This document shows positions 48,122-56,886 of a DNA stretch of 64,000 nt, in pieces. Position 1 is the stretch's first letter, and each line of letters opens with the position of its first letter. Source of the DNA: Pseudomonas brassicacearum. Its GTDB lineage: Bacteria > Pseudomonadota > Gammaproteobacteria > Pseudomonadales > Pseudomonadaceae. The notes beneath the pieces are model-generated. The model was not told the origin of the DNA and made no database searches. It saw only the letters and a program-made list of their open reading frames with translations. Position numbers and translations under genes: made by a program. The stretch lies in contig NZ_MOBK01000003.1 in NCBI RefSeq assembly GCF_003732265.1, forward strand, positions 1 through 64,000, in the 5' to 3' direction.

Positions 48122-50263
48122 ATGGTGAACTTGAGCCTTTTTGTTCGAACTGTCCGTCTGCCCTGCGTGATCGTCTGCGGGCTGCTCGTTATCTGTCTGC
48201 CCGCCAAACATGCATTCGCGGCAACGGCGGCAGAGGTTGATCTGCCCGTGCCGGAAGTCCCTTCCCTGCAGACGCTGCACGGCCTGATCCCGCCTGACCC
48301 TTCCGGCACCGAAGGAGGGCGCAAGGTCGACCTGATGACCGACTATGTGCTCAATCGCTCGGCGGCGATTCTGTTGGGCAAGGCACTGTTCTGGGACATG
48401 GAGATCGGCAGCGATAACGCGACGGCGTGTGCGTCCTGCCACTTTCATGCAGGTGTCGACCACCGGATCACCAACCAGATCAACCCGGGCCAGGCCAGCA
48501 CCCATGCCAACGTTTCGTCGATCTTCAACAAACCGTTTGTAGCTTCCGATATTCCAGGCGACGTCCCTTCCTACGCGACCCTGTCCGCCGGCAAGGGCGG
48601 CCCCAACTACACGCTGAAGAAAACCGACTTCCCGACCCACGTGTTGGCCGATCCGCTGGATCGCAACTCGCCGATTGTCTACTCGACCGACGATGTGGTC
48701 GGCTCGCAAGGGGTGTTCGACGCCAACTTCGTCAAACCGAATCAACCGCGCTTCGACAAATGCACGCAGCAACCGGACGGCGTGTTCCAGGTCGGCGGTA
48801 TCAATGTGCGGCGCAGTACCGGACGTAATGCCCCGACTGTGATCAACGCCGCGTTCAACGTGCGCAATTTCTGGGACGGTCGGGCGAATAATGTGTTCAA
48901 CGGCTTTTCGCCGTTCGGCAATCGCGACCCTGATGCCGGGATTTTCGTCACCAGTGATCGCAGCGGGGTGGCCACCAAGGTTCGGCTGGCCCTCAATGAT
49001 GCCTCTGCCGCCTCGCAGGCCGTGGGCCCGCCCGGCAGCCCTGTGGAAATGTCCTGCGGCGGGCGCACCTTCGCCGACATTGGCCGACGCATGCTCGACT
49101 CGCTGATGCTCAAGCAGCAGCGGATTTCATCCTCCGACTCTGTGCTGGGCCCGGTTTCCGGCGCCCGCCGTCCGACCTACCGAGAGTTGATCAAGGCCGC
49201 TTTCCAGCCTCGGCTGTGGAACGCCACGCAACAGGTTTCGCTCGGCGGCGCGCCGTACACCCAGATGGAGGCCAACTTCCCGTTGTTCTTCGGACTGGCA
49301 ATTCAGATGTACGAATCCACCCTGATCTCCGACCAGGCTCCCGTGGATGCTTACTTGCAAGGCAATCAGCAGGCGATGAACGCGCAGCAGGTCGAGGGGA
49401 TGAACCTGTTCCTGGGCAAGGGCAAGTGCGTCAATTGTCACGGCGGTGCAGAACTGACCAACGCCGCCAGCCGCTTGCTGTTCCATCCCCGTGAGCGGAT
49501 CGAACGGATGCTGATGGCGGACAACCTCACCGCGCTCTACGACAACGGCTTCTACAACACCGGTGTGCGCCCGACGTCGGAAGACCTGGGGCTCGGCGGA
49601 TCTGACGCCTGGGGTAACCCGCTGGCGTTCACTCGCGAATACAACACCCAGCTGCAGGGCATCAATGTGCCCGATCCACTGGACGTGGATGTGTGCACCT
49701 TTGAAGCGCTGCTGAGCGCGGGATTACCCTGCGATTCGACGCTCAAACCCAATGTCGGCTTCCACGATGCGGTGGATGGCGCCTTCAAAACCCCGACGCT
49801 GCGCAACATCGCGCTGACCGGGCCGTACTTCCACAACGGCAGCCGCTCCACACTCAAGCAGGTCGTCGAGTTCTACAACCGCGGTGGTGACCGGCGCGGC
49901 TCGGAAGCGAACAACACCAGCGGCTTCGATCATCCGAGTGTGAATCAGCACAACACCTCCAACCTTGATCCGGACATGACCGCCCTGAACCTGACGCCTG
50001 ATGAAGTGGATGCACTGGTCAAGTTCATGGAAGTCGGGCTGACCGATCCGCGCGTGGCGTGGGAACAAGCGCCTTTCGATCATCCATCGCTGGTCATTCC
50101 ACAAGGCCACATCGGTGATGAAAATGCCGTGACGTTGAAGCCCGTCAGTCCAAAAATCACTACCCGACAAGCGGCAGACGCGCTGATGACACTCAAGCCG
50201 GTCGGTGCGGAAGGGCGCCCGGTTACGGAAGGGCCACTGTTGCCGTTCTACAACGATCTCTGA
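48122..50263 (+). CDS. Di-haem cytochrome c peroxidase/MauG-family protein (long form)
   Basis: 713 residues, about twice the usual length of a bacterial cytochrome c peroxidase. Signal peptide to about 33 (CLPAKHAFA). Two CxxCH haem sites: CASCH at 103-107 and CVNCH at 436-440, and [17 protein letters not shown] (the conserved MauG/CCP stretch) near the end. Periplasmic; would reduce H2O2 or oxidise a protein partner. ATG 48122 has AGGGG 8 nt upstream. It interrupts the acyl-CoA dehydrogenase row and stands behind an AT-rich leader, which hints at later insertion. Confidence 0.88.
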   Translation: MVNLSLFVRTVRLPCVIVCGLLVICLPAKHAFAATAAEVDLPVPEVPSLQTLHGLIPPDPSGTEGGRKVDLMTDYVLNRSAAILLGKALFWDMEIGSDNATACASCHFHAGVDHRITNQINPGQASTHANVSSIFNKPFVASDIPGDVPSYATLSAGKGGPNYTLKKTDFPTHVLADPLDRNSPIVYSTDDVVGSQGVFDANFVKPNQPRFDKCTQQPDGVFQVGGINVRRSTGRNAPTVINAAFNVRNFWDGRANNVFNGFSPFGNRDPDAGIFVTSDRSGVATKVRLALNDASAASQAVGPPGSPVEMSCGGRTFADIGRRMLDSLMLKQQRISSSDSVLGPVSGARRPTYRELIKAAFQPRLWNATQQVSLGGAPYTQMEANFPLFFGLAIQMYESTLISDQAPVDAYLQGNQQAMNAQQVEGMNLFLGKGKCVNCHGGAELTNAASRLLFHPRERIERMLMADNLTALYDNGFYNTGVRPTSEDLGLGGSDAWGNPLAFTREYNTQLQGINVPDPLDVDVCTFEALLSAGLPCDSTLKPNVGFHDAVDGAFKTPTLRNIALTGPYFHNGSRSTLKQVVEFYNRGGDRRGSEANNTSGFDHPSVNQHNTSNLDPDMTALNLTPDEVDALVKFMEVGLTDPRVAWEQAPFDHPSLVIPQGHIGDENAVTLKPVSPKITTRQAADALMTLKPVGAEGRPVTEGPLLPFYNDL

Positions 50264-50373
50264 TGGACTCATGTGACTGGCCGCGCTGTTTGCGGCCAGT
50301 CACGCACCCGCTAAAAAAACCTGACATTTCGCTCAGTAAGTCGACGTTTCTGCCGTTACAGTAGGTGGGCACA

Positions 50374-51699
50374 ATGCCATCTATTGTCATGACGGTCGGA
50401 GCTTTACCCTTGCCGCGTTCTTCCGCTGTACGTTTCAGCCATTTCCTACCGTCGTTACTGCTTTTACTCGCGGGGCTTGCGGCTGCCTACATCAAGGATC
50501 TGAACGTTTTCTTCACCTCGCTGTTCAACGTCCTGCCGACGTTGGTGCTGTTGCTCGGCGGTGCGTATTGCGCGGTTTACCGACGTCAGCGCGAGCTGTT
50601 TCTGATGGTCACGGTGTACATCGCCTACTTTTTGCTCGACACCCAGACCGATTATTACCGCGACAACGGCAAAGTCCGCGAAGACGCCGCCGTGGTTTTC
50701 CATCTGTGTTGCCTGTTGCTGCCGCTGTTGTTCGGGGTGTTCGCGGCCTGGCAGGAACGCACGCACCTGTTTCAAGACATGGTGGCGCGCTTCGCGGTGT
50801 TGCTGGCCGTCGGCAGTGTCGCGTTGGGACTGGAGCAAAGTTACCCACAGGCCTTGCTGATGTGGCTGTCGGAAATCCGCTGGCCGGCGCTGCATGGCGC
50901 CTGGATGAGCCTGATCCAGCTGGCTTATCCGGTGTTCATCGCTTCGTTCCTGCTGCTGAGCTGGCAATACTGGCGCAACCCGCGACCGCTGCACGCCGCG
51001 CAACTGGTGGGTTTGCTCGGGTTGTTCTGGGCGTTGCCGAAAACTTTCATTCTGCCGTTTACCCTCAACATCATGTGCAGTCAGGTGATGCTGATGATTG
51101 CCGCGGCGGTCGCCCATGAGGCCTACCAAATGGCTTTCCGCGACGAACTCACCGGCCTGCCGGGCCGTCGCGCCTTGAACGAGCGGATGCAGCGCTTGGG
51201 GCGTAATTACGTGCTGGCCATGAGCGACGTGGATCACTTCAAGAAATTCAACGACACCCACGGTCACGATGTCGGCGACCAGGTGCTGCGACTGGTTGCC
51301 AGCAAACTGTCGAAAATCGGCGGTGGTGGTAGGGCGTATCGCTACGGCGGTGAAGAATTTGCGCTGGTGTTCGCAGGCAAGACGCTCGAAGAGTGCATGC
51401 CGCACCTGGAGGTCATCCGCGAATCCATCGCCACCTACAACATTCAGCTGCGCAATCAGGACAACCGGCCTCAGGATGACCAGCAAGGTCGTCAGCGCCG
51501 CTCGGGCCCCGGTGCTTCCAGTGTGTCTGTCACGGTCAGCATCGGTGTCGCCGAACGCGTGGAGCAACGCACTCCCGAGAAGGTGCTCAAGTCGGCGGAC
51601 GAAGCGCTCTACAGCGCCAAGGGCGCCGGGCGAAACTGCGTGGTGGCGTTCGGTCAGACCCGTCGTGGCGCCGTGCGAATGGACGCCGCTGCGGGTTGA
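50374..51699 (+). CDS. Membrane diguanylate cyclase (GGDEF domain)
   Basis: 441 residues: about six or seven membrane helices (residues 20-250, MASE-like but not assigned) and a C-terminal GGDEF domain (about 255-430) with an active-site GGEEF at 325-329 and the DELTGLPGRR start. The RxxD inhibitory I-site five residues before the signature is absent (IGGGGRAYRY), so product inhibition is probably missing. Makes c-di-GMP. ATG 50374 preferred over GTG 50365. In P. putida a GGDEF gene sits at the same place, as I recall. Confidence 0.9.
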   Translation: MPSIVMTVGALPLPRSSAVRFSHFLPSLLLLLAGLAAAYIKDLNVFFTSLFNVLPTLVLLLGGAYCAVYRRQRELFLMVTVYIAYFLLDTQTDYYRDNGKVREDAAVVFHLCCLLLPLLFGVFAAWQERTHLFQDMVARFAVLLAVGSVALGLEQSYPQALLMWLSEIRWPALHGAWMSLIQLAYPVFIASFLLLSWQYWRNPRPLHAAQLVGLLGLFWALPKTFILPFTLNIMCSQVMLMIAAAVAHEAYQMAFRDELTGLPGRRALNERMQRLGRNYVLAMSDVDHFKKFNDTHGHDVGDQVLRLVASKLSKIGGGGRAYRYGGEEFALVFAGKTLEECMPHLEVIRESIATYNIQLRNQDNRPQDDQQGRQRRSGPGASSVSVTVSIGVAERVEQRTPEKVLKSADEALYSAKGAGRNCVVAFGQTRRGAVRMDAAAG

Positions 51700-51789
51700 G
51701 TGATGATGGCGCATTCAGCGTCTGGACTGTGATTGTGGGGCGTGGTGGCCGGCAGTAGGTTTGAAGCATCTGCTGACGGAGAAATGACC

Positions 51790-53586
51790 ATGCCTGCGTA
51801 CAAAGCTCCCCTGCGCGATATGCGCTTTCTGATCGACCACGTCTTCGACTTCCACAGCAACTACGCTGCGCTGGGCGCCACCGAGGCCAGCCCGGACATG
51901 ATCAACGCCATCCTCGAAGAAGGCGCGAAGTTCTGTGAGAACGTTCTGGCCCCGTTGAATCGCAGCGGTGACGAAGAGGGATGCCATTTCGACAATGGCG
52001 TGGTGACGACGCCTACAGGCTTCAAGCAAGCTTTCGCACAGTACGTCGAGGGCGGCTGGCACGGTCTGGCGGCGGACCCCGCGTATGGCGGCCAGGGCCT
52101 GCCGAGTTCGCTGGGGCTGGTGATCAGCGAAATGGTCGGTTCCAGCAACACCTCGTGGGGCATGTACCCGGGCCTGACCCACGGCGCGATGTCGGCGATC
52201 CACGCCCACGGCACCGCAGAACAGAAAAACACTTACCTGAGCAAACTCACCGCGGGCCAATGGACCGGCACCATGTGCCTGACTGAAGCCCATTGCGGCA
52301 CCGACCTGGGCATCATCAAGACCCGCGCCGTGCCGTCAGCCGATGGCAGCTACGCGATCTCCGGCAGCAAGATTTTCATCTCGGCCGGCGAGCACGATAT
52401 GAGCGACAACATCATTCATCTGGTGTTGGCGAAACTGCCGGACGCGCCGGCCGGTACCCGAGGCATCTCGCTGTTTATCGTTCCAAAATTCCTGCCCGAT
52501 GCCGAGGGTGAGGCGGGCGAGCGCAATGGCGTTTCCTGCGGTTCGATCGAACACAAAATGGGCATCAAGGCGTCGGCGACCTGCGTCCTGAACTTCGATG
52601 GCGCCAAGGGTTTCCTGATCGGGGAGCCGAACAAAGGCCTGAACTGCATGTTCACCATGATGAACCACGCGCGCCTCGGCACCGGGATGCAGGGCTTGTG
52701 TCTGGGCGAAGCGAGCTTTCAGGGCGCGATCAAATACGCCAACGACCGCCTGCAAATGCGCTCCCTGACCGGCCCGAAAACACCAGAGAAAACTGCTGAC
52801 CCGATCATCGTCCATCCTGACGTGCGTCGGATGTTGCTTACCATGAAAGCCTTCAACGAAGGCAACCGCGCACTGACTTACTTCACCGCGCAGTTGCTGG
52901 ACGTGGCGCATCTGAGCGCGGATGAAAGCGCCCGCCAGGACGCCGAAGACCTGCTGGCCTTCCTGACGCCGATCTGCAAAGCCTTCATGACCGATACCGG
53001 GCTGGAAGTGACCAACCACGGTATGCAGGTGTTTGGCGGGCACGGGTTTATTCGTGAATGGGGCATGGAGCAGTTGGTGCGCGACTGCCGGATTGCGCCC
53101 ATCTACGAAGGCACCAACGGAATCCAGGCGCTGGACTTGCTCGGGCGCAAAGTGCTCGGCAGTCAGGGCAAGCTGCTGCGTGGCTTTACCAAAATCGTCC
53201 ATAAGTTCTGTGCAGCGAACGCGGAACACCCACAACTTGGCAGCTACGTAGCGCAGCTCAACACGCTGAATCAGCAGTGGGGCGAATTGACCACCAAGGT
53301 CGGCATGGCCGCGATGAAGAATGCCGATGAAGTCGGCGCGGCCTCAGTGGACTACTTGATGTACAGCGGTTACATCATCCTCGGCTATCTGTGGCTGCGC
53401 ATGGCGTTGGTGGCTCAGGCGCAACTCGATGCGGGCAGCGGCGATGCCGATTATTGCCAGGGCAAACTCGCAACCAACGAGTTTTACTTCAAGCGTTTGC
53501 TGCCGCGCACTGCCGCTCATCGGGCGGCCATCGAAGCGGGCAGTGATTGCTTGATGAAGCTTCCAGCGGAGTTGTTTGCGCTTTAG
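51790..53586 (+). CDS. Acyl-CoA dehydrogenase, long form (second paralogue)
   Basis: 598 residues, co-linear with the first paralogue through its whole length (MPAYKAPLRDMRF start, [43 protein letters not shown]). ACGGAGA lies about 8 nt before ATG 51790; ATG 51784 is the alternative. Starts 90 bp after the diguanylate cyclase on the same strand. Confidence 0.92.
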   Translation: MPAYKAPLRDMRFLIDHVFDFHSNYAALGATEASPDMINAILEEGAKFCENVLAPLNRSGDEEGCHFDNGVVTTPTGFKQAFAQYVEGGWHGLAADPAYGGQGLPSSLGLVISEMVGSSNTSWGMYPGLTHGAMSAIHAHGTAEQKNTYLSKLTAGQWTGTMCLTEAHCGTDLGIIKTRAVPSADGSYAISGSKIFISAGEHDMSDNIIHLVLAKLPDAPAGTRGISLFIVPKFLPDAEGEAGERNGVSCGSIEHKMGIKASATCVLNFDGAKGFLIGEPNKGLNCMFTMMNHARLGTGMQGLCLGEASFQGAIKYANDRLQMRSLTGPKTPEKTADPIIVHPDVRRMLLTMKAFNEGNRALTYFTAQLLDVAHLSADESARQDAEDLLAFLTPICKAFMTDTGLEVTNHGMQVFGGHGFIREWGMEQLVRDCRIAPIYEGTNGIQALDLLGRKVLGSQGKLLRGFTKIVHKFCAANAEHPQLGSYVAQLNTLNQQWGELTTKVGMAAMKNADEVGAASVDYLMYSGYIILGYLWLRMALVAQAQLDAGSGDADYCQGKLATNEFYFKRLLPRTAAHRAAIEAGSDCLMKLPAELFAL

Positions 53587-53609
53587 TCTTTTAAAATGAG
53601 CAACAAAGG

Positions 53610-53637
53610 AAGCTCGCGTCACTGCGGGCTTTTTTTA
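53610..53637 (+). terminator. Intrinsic terminator after second acyl-CoA dehydrogenase
   Basis: AAGCTCGC/GCGGGCTT stem, loop about 6, then T7. Confidence 0.82.
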
Positions 53638-53686
53638 TGACCAAATGGTCAGTGACTAAACATTACAAAACGGTCATGGGCTGACC
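53638..53686. promoter_or_regulatory. Two palindromes upstream of third acyl-CoA dehydrogenase
   Basis: TGACCA-AA-TGGTCA (53638-53651) and GGTCA-TGGGC-TGACC (53672-53686) share the TGACC/GGTCA half-sites and lie 90-140 bp before the gene, at typical operator distance. The regulator is unknown. Confidence 0.45.
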
Positions 53687-53776
53687 CTATGTGTCGTAAA
53701 AGTTGTTGGGTTACACTCGGGCCCAACGAATGCATCACTCCTACGAATCACCTGTTTAGATCTTGCGAGGTTTGCC

Positions 53777-55555
53777 ATGGCTGACTACAAAGCGCCGCTG
53801 CGCGATATGCGCTTCGTTCTCAATGAAGTTTTCGAAGTCTCCAAACTCTGGGCCGAGCTGCCCGCGTTGGCCGAGACCGTCGATGCGGAAACCGTCGAAG
53901 CCATTCTTGAAGAAGCCGGCAAGGTCACCAGCAAAAGCATCGCGCCCCTGAGCCGTGCCGCTGACGAAGAAGGTTGCCATTGGGCGGACGGTGCCGTCAC
54001 CACGCCGGCAGGTTTCCCACAGGCTTATCAGACTTACGCTGAAGGCGGCTGGGTTGGCGTCGGCGGTGATCCGACCTACGGCGGCATGGGCATGCCCAAG
54101 GCTGTTTCGGCTCAGGTCGAAGAGATGGTCAACTCCGCCAGCCTGTCGTTCGGTCTGTACCCGATGCTGACCGCCGGTGCCTGCCTGTCGATCAATGCCC
54201 ACGCCAGCGAAGAGCTGAAAGCCGCGTACCTGCCGAACATGTACGCCGGCGTCTGGGCCGGTTCCATGTGCCTGACCGAGCCACACGCCGGTACTGACCT
54301 TGGGATCATCCGCACCAAGGCTGAACCTCAGGCCGACGGTTCCTACAAAGTCAGCGGCACCAAGATCTTCATCACCGGTGGCGAGCACGACCTGACCGAA
54401 AACATCATTCACCTGGTGCTGGCGAAACTGCCGGACGCACCGGCCGGTCCGAAAGGTATTTCGCTGTTCCTGGTGCCGAAGTACATGGTCAATGCCGACG
54501 GCAGCCTGGGTGCACGCAACCCTTTGAGCTGCGGTTCGATCGAACACAAGATGGGCATCCAGGCGTCCGCGACCTGCGTGATGAACTTCGATGAAGCCAT
54601 CGGTTACTTGGTCGGCGAGCCGAACAAGGGTCTGGCGGCGATGTTCACCATGATGAACTACGAGCGTCTGGGCGTCGGTATCCAGGGCCTGGCCACCGGT
54701 GAGCGTTCGTACCAGAACGCCGTTGAGTACGCTCGCGATCGTCTGCAAAGCCGTTCGCCGACCGGCGCGCAGAACAAGGACAAAGTCGCCGACCCGATCA
54801 TCGTCCACCCGGACGTGCGTCGCATGCTGCTGACCATGAAAGCCTCGAACGAAGGCGGCCGTGCCTTCTCGACTTACGTGGCCATGCAACTGGACACCGC
54901 CAAATTCAGCGAAGACGCGACCACCCGCAAACGCGCTGAAGATCTGGTGGCGTTGCTGACCCCGGTGGCCAAGGCGTTCCTGACCGACCTCGGTCTGGAA
55001 ACCACGGTCCACGGCCAGCAGGTGTTCGGCGGCCACGGTTACATCCGTGAGTGGGGCCAGGAGCAACTGGTGCGCGACGTGCGCATCACCCAGATCTACG
55101 AAGGCACCAACGGCATTCAGGCGCTGGACCTGGTCGGGCGCAAGATCGTCGGCACCGGCGGGGCGTTCTACAACCTGTTCGCTGACGAGATCCGTCACTT
55201 CACCGCGACCGCCAGCGCCGATCTGGCCGAGTTCACCAAGCCGCTGAACGACGCCGTGACCACCCTCGACGAACTGACCGCCTGGTTGCTGGATCGCGCG
55301 AAAAACAACCCGAATGAAATCGGCGCGGCGTCGGTCGAGTACCTGCAAACCTTCGGTTATGTGGCGTACGCCTACATGTGGGCGTTGATGGCCAAAGCCG
55401 CATCGGGCAAAGAAGCGCAGGACGATTTCTACGCCAGCAAGCTGGGCACGGCGCGCTTCTACTTCGCTCGTCTGCTGCCACGCATTCACTCGTTGAGCGC
55501 GTCGGTGAAGGCAGGCAGCGAATCGCTGTTCTTGCTGGATGCTGCGCAGTTCTGA
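53777..55555 (+). CDS. Acyl-CoA dehydrogenase, long form (third paralogue, FadE2-like)
   Basis: 592 residues. Same architecture as the two genes before it ([48 protein letters not shown]). Corresponds by order to PA0508 (FadE2, medium-chain) of P. aeruginosa. A 42-nt block (54311-54352) is identical to the first paralogue including silent positions. The GacA box of rsmY begins 15 bp after its stop. Confidence 0.92.
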   Translation: MADYKAPLRDMRFVLNEVFEVSKLWAELPALAETVDAETVEAILEEAGKVTSKSIAPLSRAADEEGCHWADGAVTTPAGFPQAYQTYAEGGWVGVGGDPTYGGMGMPKAVSAQVEEMVNSASLSFGLYPMLTAGACLSINAHASEELKAAYLPNMYAGVWAGSMCLTEPHAGTDLGIIRTKAEPQADGSYKVSGTKIFITGGEHDLTENIIHLVLAKLPDAPAGPKGISLFLVPKYMVNADGSLGARNPLSCGSIEHKMGIQASATCVMNFDEAIGYLVGEPNKGLAAMFTMMNYERLGVGIQGLATGERSYQNAVEYARDRLQSRSPTGAQNKDKVADPIIVHPDVRRMLLTMKASNEGGRAFSTYVAMQLDTAKFSEDATTRKRAEDLVALLTPVAKAFLTDLGLETTVHGQQVFGGHGYIREWGQEQLVRDVRITQIYEGTNGIQALDLVGRKIVGTGGAFYNLFADEIRHFTATASADLAEFTKPLNDAVTTLDELTAWLLDRAKNNPNEIGAASVEYLQTFGYVAYAYMWALMAKAASGKEAQDDFYASKLGTARFYFARLLPRIHSLSASVKAGSESLFLLDAAQF

Positions 55556-55569
55556 CAAACGTGACGTCA

Positions 55570-55587
55570 TGTAAGCATTCTCTTACA
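55570..55587. promoter_or_regulatory. GacA upstream activating sequence
   Basis: TGTAAG-N6-CTTACA, an exact match to the GacA box found before rsm sRNA genes; the palindrome extends to 12-bp arms (55564-55593). Its centre is about 66 bp before the predicted rsmY start. Confidence 0.9.
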
Positions 55588-55644
55588 TGACGTGCTGCTG
55601 TTTTCCCATAGGCGTAGATTGGATCCACAGCTAATCTACTTCAC

Positions 55645-55767
55645 ATGGACGTCGCGCAGGAAGCGCAAAGCAACAACACGGACACGTAGGATTCTGCCAG
55701 GACGGCGGAGTGAAATGGATGTCAGGGAAACAGTCTGCAAAGCCCCGCTTCGGCGGGGTTTTCTTTT
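55645..55767 (+). ncRNA. rsmY: Gac/Rsm regulatory small RNA RsmY
   Basis: A roughly 120-nt RNA predicted from a GacA box, a -10 TAATCT (55632-55637) and a strong terminator (CCCCGC TTCG GCGGGG then TTTTCTTTT, 55743-55767). Between them are at least seven GGA motifs (ATGGACG, CAGGAAG, ACGGACA, TAGGATT, CAGGACG, GCGGAGT, ATGGATG), the binding sites for RsmA/RsmE. RsmY titrates these repressors and so turns on secondary metabolism. Chosen over RsmX/RsmZ because of location next to the PA0508 homologue; P. aeruginosa rsmY lies a little further along the same region. Confidence 0.85.
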
Positions 55768-55783
55768 GCCCGCAGAAAAGTTT

Positions 55784-56713
55784 CTAGCTCAGCCCATCAA
55801 GGGTTTCCGAGCTGTTCAAACGGTCATCGGGTCCGTTAATCACTTCCTCCAGCAGCGTGCGTAACAAGGCCATCGAGGTCTGTTGCCGCTGTACATCCCG
55901 GCAGACCAATCCGACTTTCAGCGGTACCCGTGGCTCAGTCAGCGGTTTCCACAGCAGTTCGTTGTTGCCGAGCGCCTTTTGCGAGCGTCCGGGCAGCACC
56001 GTCGCCAGTCGGGTATGTGGCAGGCTGTCGAGAATCCCCGCCATGTTATTCAGTTCGGCCTGCACCTGTGGGCGCCTGCCGAGGCTGGCCAGTTGCGTCT
56101 GCCAGATCTGGCGTACCTGGAACTCTTCTCCCAGCAACAGCATCGGCAACTCGGCGGCCTGACTCATGGAGACTTTCTTGAATTCGCGCAACGGGTGATC
56201 GGCGGGGATCACCAGGGTCAGTTCATCTTCGTACAGCATCACGCCATGCAATCCTGGCTGACGCGGCGGCAGGTAGCTGATGCCGATGTCCAGCGAGCCG
56301 TTTAGCAGTCGTCGCTCGATTTCCAGCCCGGTCAGTTCGTAGATCTGCACCACCAGATGCGGTTGAGCCTTGCGTACCCGCTCAAGCATCTGCGGCACCA
56401 GGCTGGTGTGCACGGTTTGCAGGACGCCGATGGCCAATGTGCGCAGCGCCTGTCCCTTGAAATTGCCCAATGCCTCGCGCGCCCGCTGCATGCCGTCGAG
56501 CAATGGCACGGCATGGTTGTACAAGGTGTGAGCGGCCAGGGTGGGCAGCAGGCGTTTGCTGCTGCGCTCAAACAGGCTCACATCTAGGTTCTGTTCGAGA
56601 TGGCGGATCTGCTGGGACAACGCCGGCTGGGAGATTGAAAGCCGCTCGGCAGCCCGGCCGACGTGGCCTTCTTCGTAGACCGCGACGAAATAACGCAGTT
56701 GCTTGAAATCCAT
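55784..56713 (-). CDS. LysR family transcriptional regulator
   Basis: 309 residues. N-terminal helix-turn-helix (GHVGRAAERLSISQPALSQQIRHLEQNLDVSLFER, about 17-50) and a LysR substrate-binding domain. Divergent from the leader ORF and aminotransferase-like gene, the classical arrangement for a LysR regulator and its target. Inducer unknown. Converges on the rsmY terminator. Confidence 0.92.
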   Translation of the reverse strand: MDFKQLRYFVAVYEEGHVGRAAERLSISQPALSQQIRHLEQNLDVSLFERSSKRLLPTLAAHTLYNHAVPLLDGMQRAREALGNFKGQALRTLAIGVLQTVHTSLVPQMLERVRKAQPHLVVQIYELTGLEIERRLLNGSLDIGISYLPPRQPGLHGVMLYEDELTLVIPADHPLREFKKVSMSQAAELPMLLLGEEFQVRQIWQTQLASLGRRPQVQAELNNMAGILDSLPHTRLATVLPGRSQKALGNNELLWKPLTEPRVPLKVGLVCRDVQRQQTSMALLRTLLEEVINGPDDRLNSSETLDGLS

Positions 56714-56814
56714 AAGGAACGCTTATCGAAAATGCTGGGAAATCGAAATGGCTCGAGGCCGGGCAAGCGCCTATTCTAACCGCATTCACAAGGCTTACAG
56801 GGCCATAGAACGCG

Positions 56815-56886
56815 ATGAATATCGTTTGCGCCGAAGGTGTTTACATAGGTAAGGCAAAAAACCTCAATCGAGGTTTTTTTGGATGA
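56815..56886 (+). CDS. Possible 23-codon leader ORF before the aminotransferase-like gene
   Basis: ATG 56815 to TGA 56886 encodes MNIVCAEGVYIGKAKNLNRG plus FFG. The stop overlaps the next start as ATGA, and a terminator-like hairpin (56856-56880) occupies its last codons. No strong ribosome-binding site is seen, so translation is uncertain. Confidence 0.35.
   Translation: MNIVCAEGVYIGKAKNLNRGFFG
56856..56880. terminator. Terminator-like hairpin ending 2 bp before an ATG
   Basis: AAAAACCTC AATC GAGGTTTTTTT. Stem of nine to ten pairs with a T7 tail. The GAGG that would serve as ribosome-binding site of the next gene is in the 3' arm, so the structure could act on transcription or on translation. 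Confidence 0.7.

Noticed and set aside
45860-55555. A frameshift or fusion in the acyl-CoA dehydrogenase row
   Set aside because: All three frames are full length and co-linear; their unusual size (about 600 residues) is normal for this subgroup.
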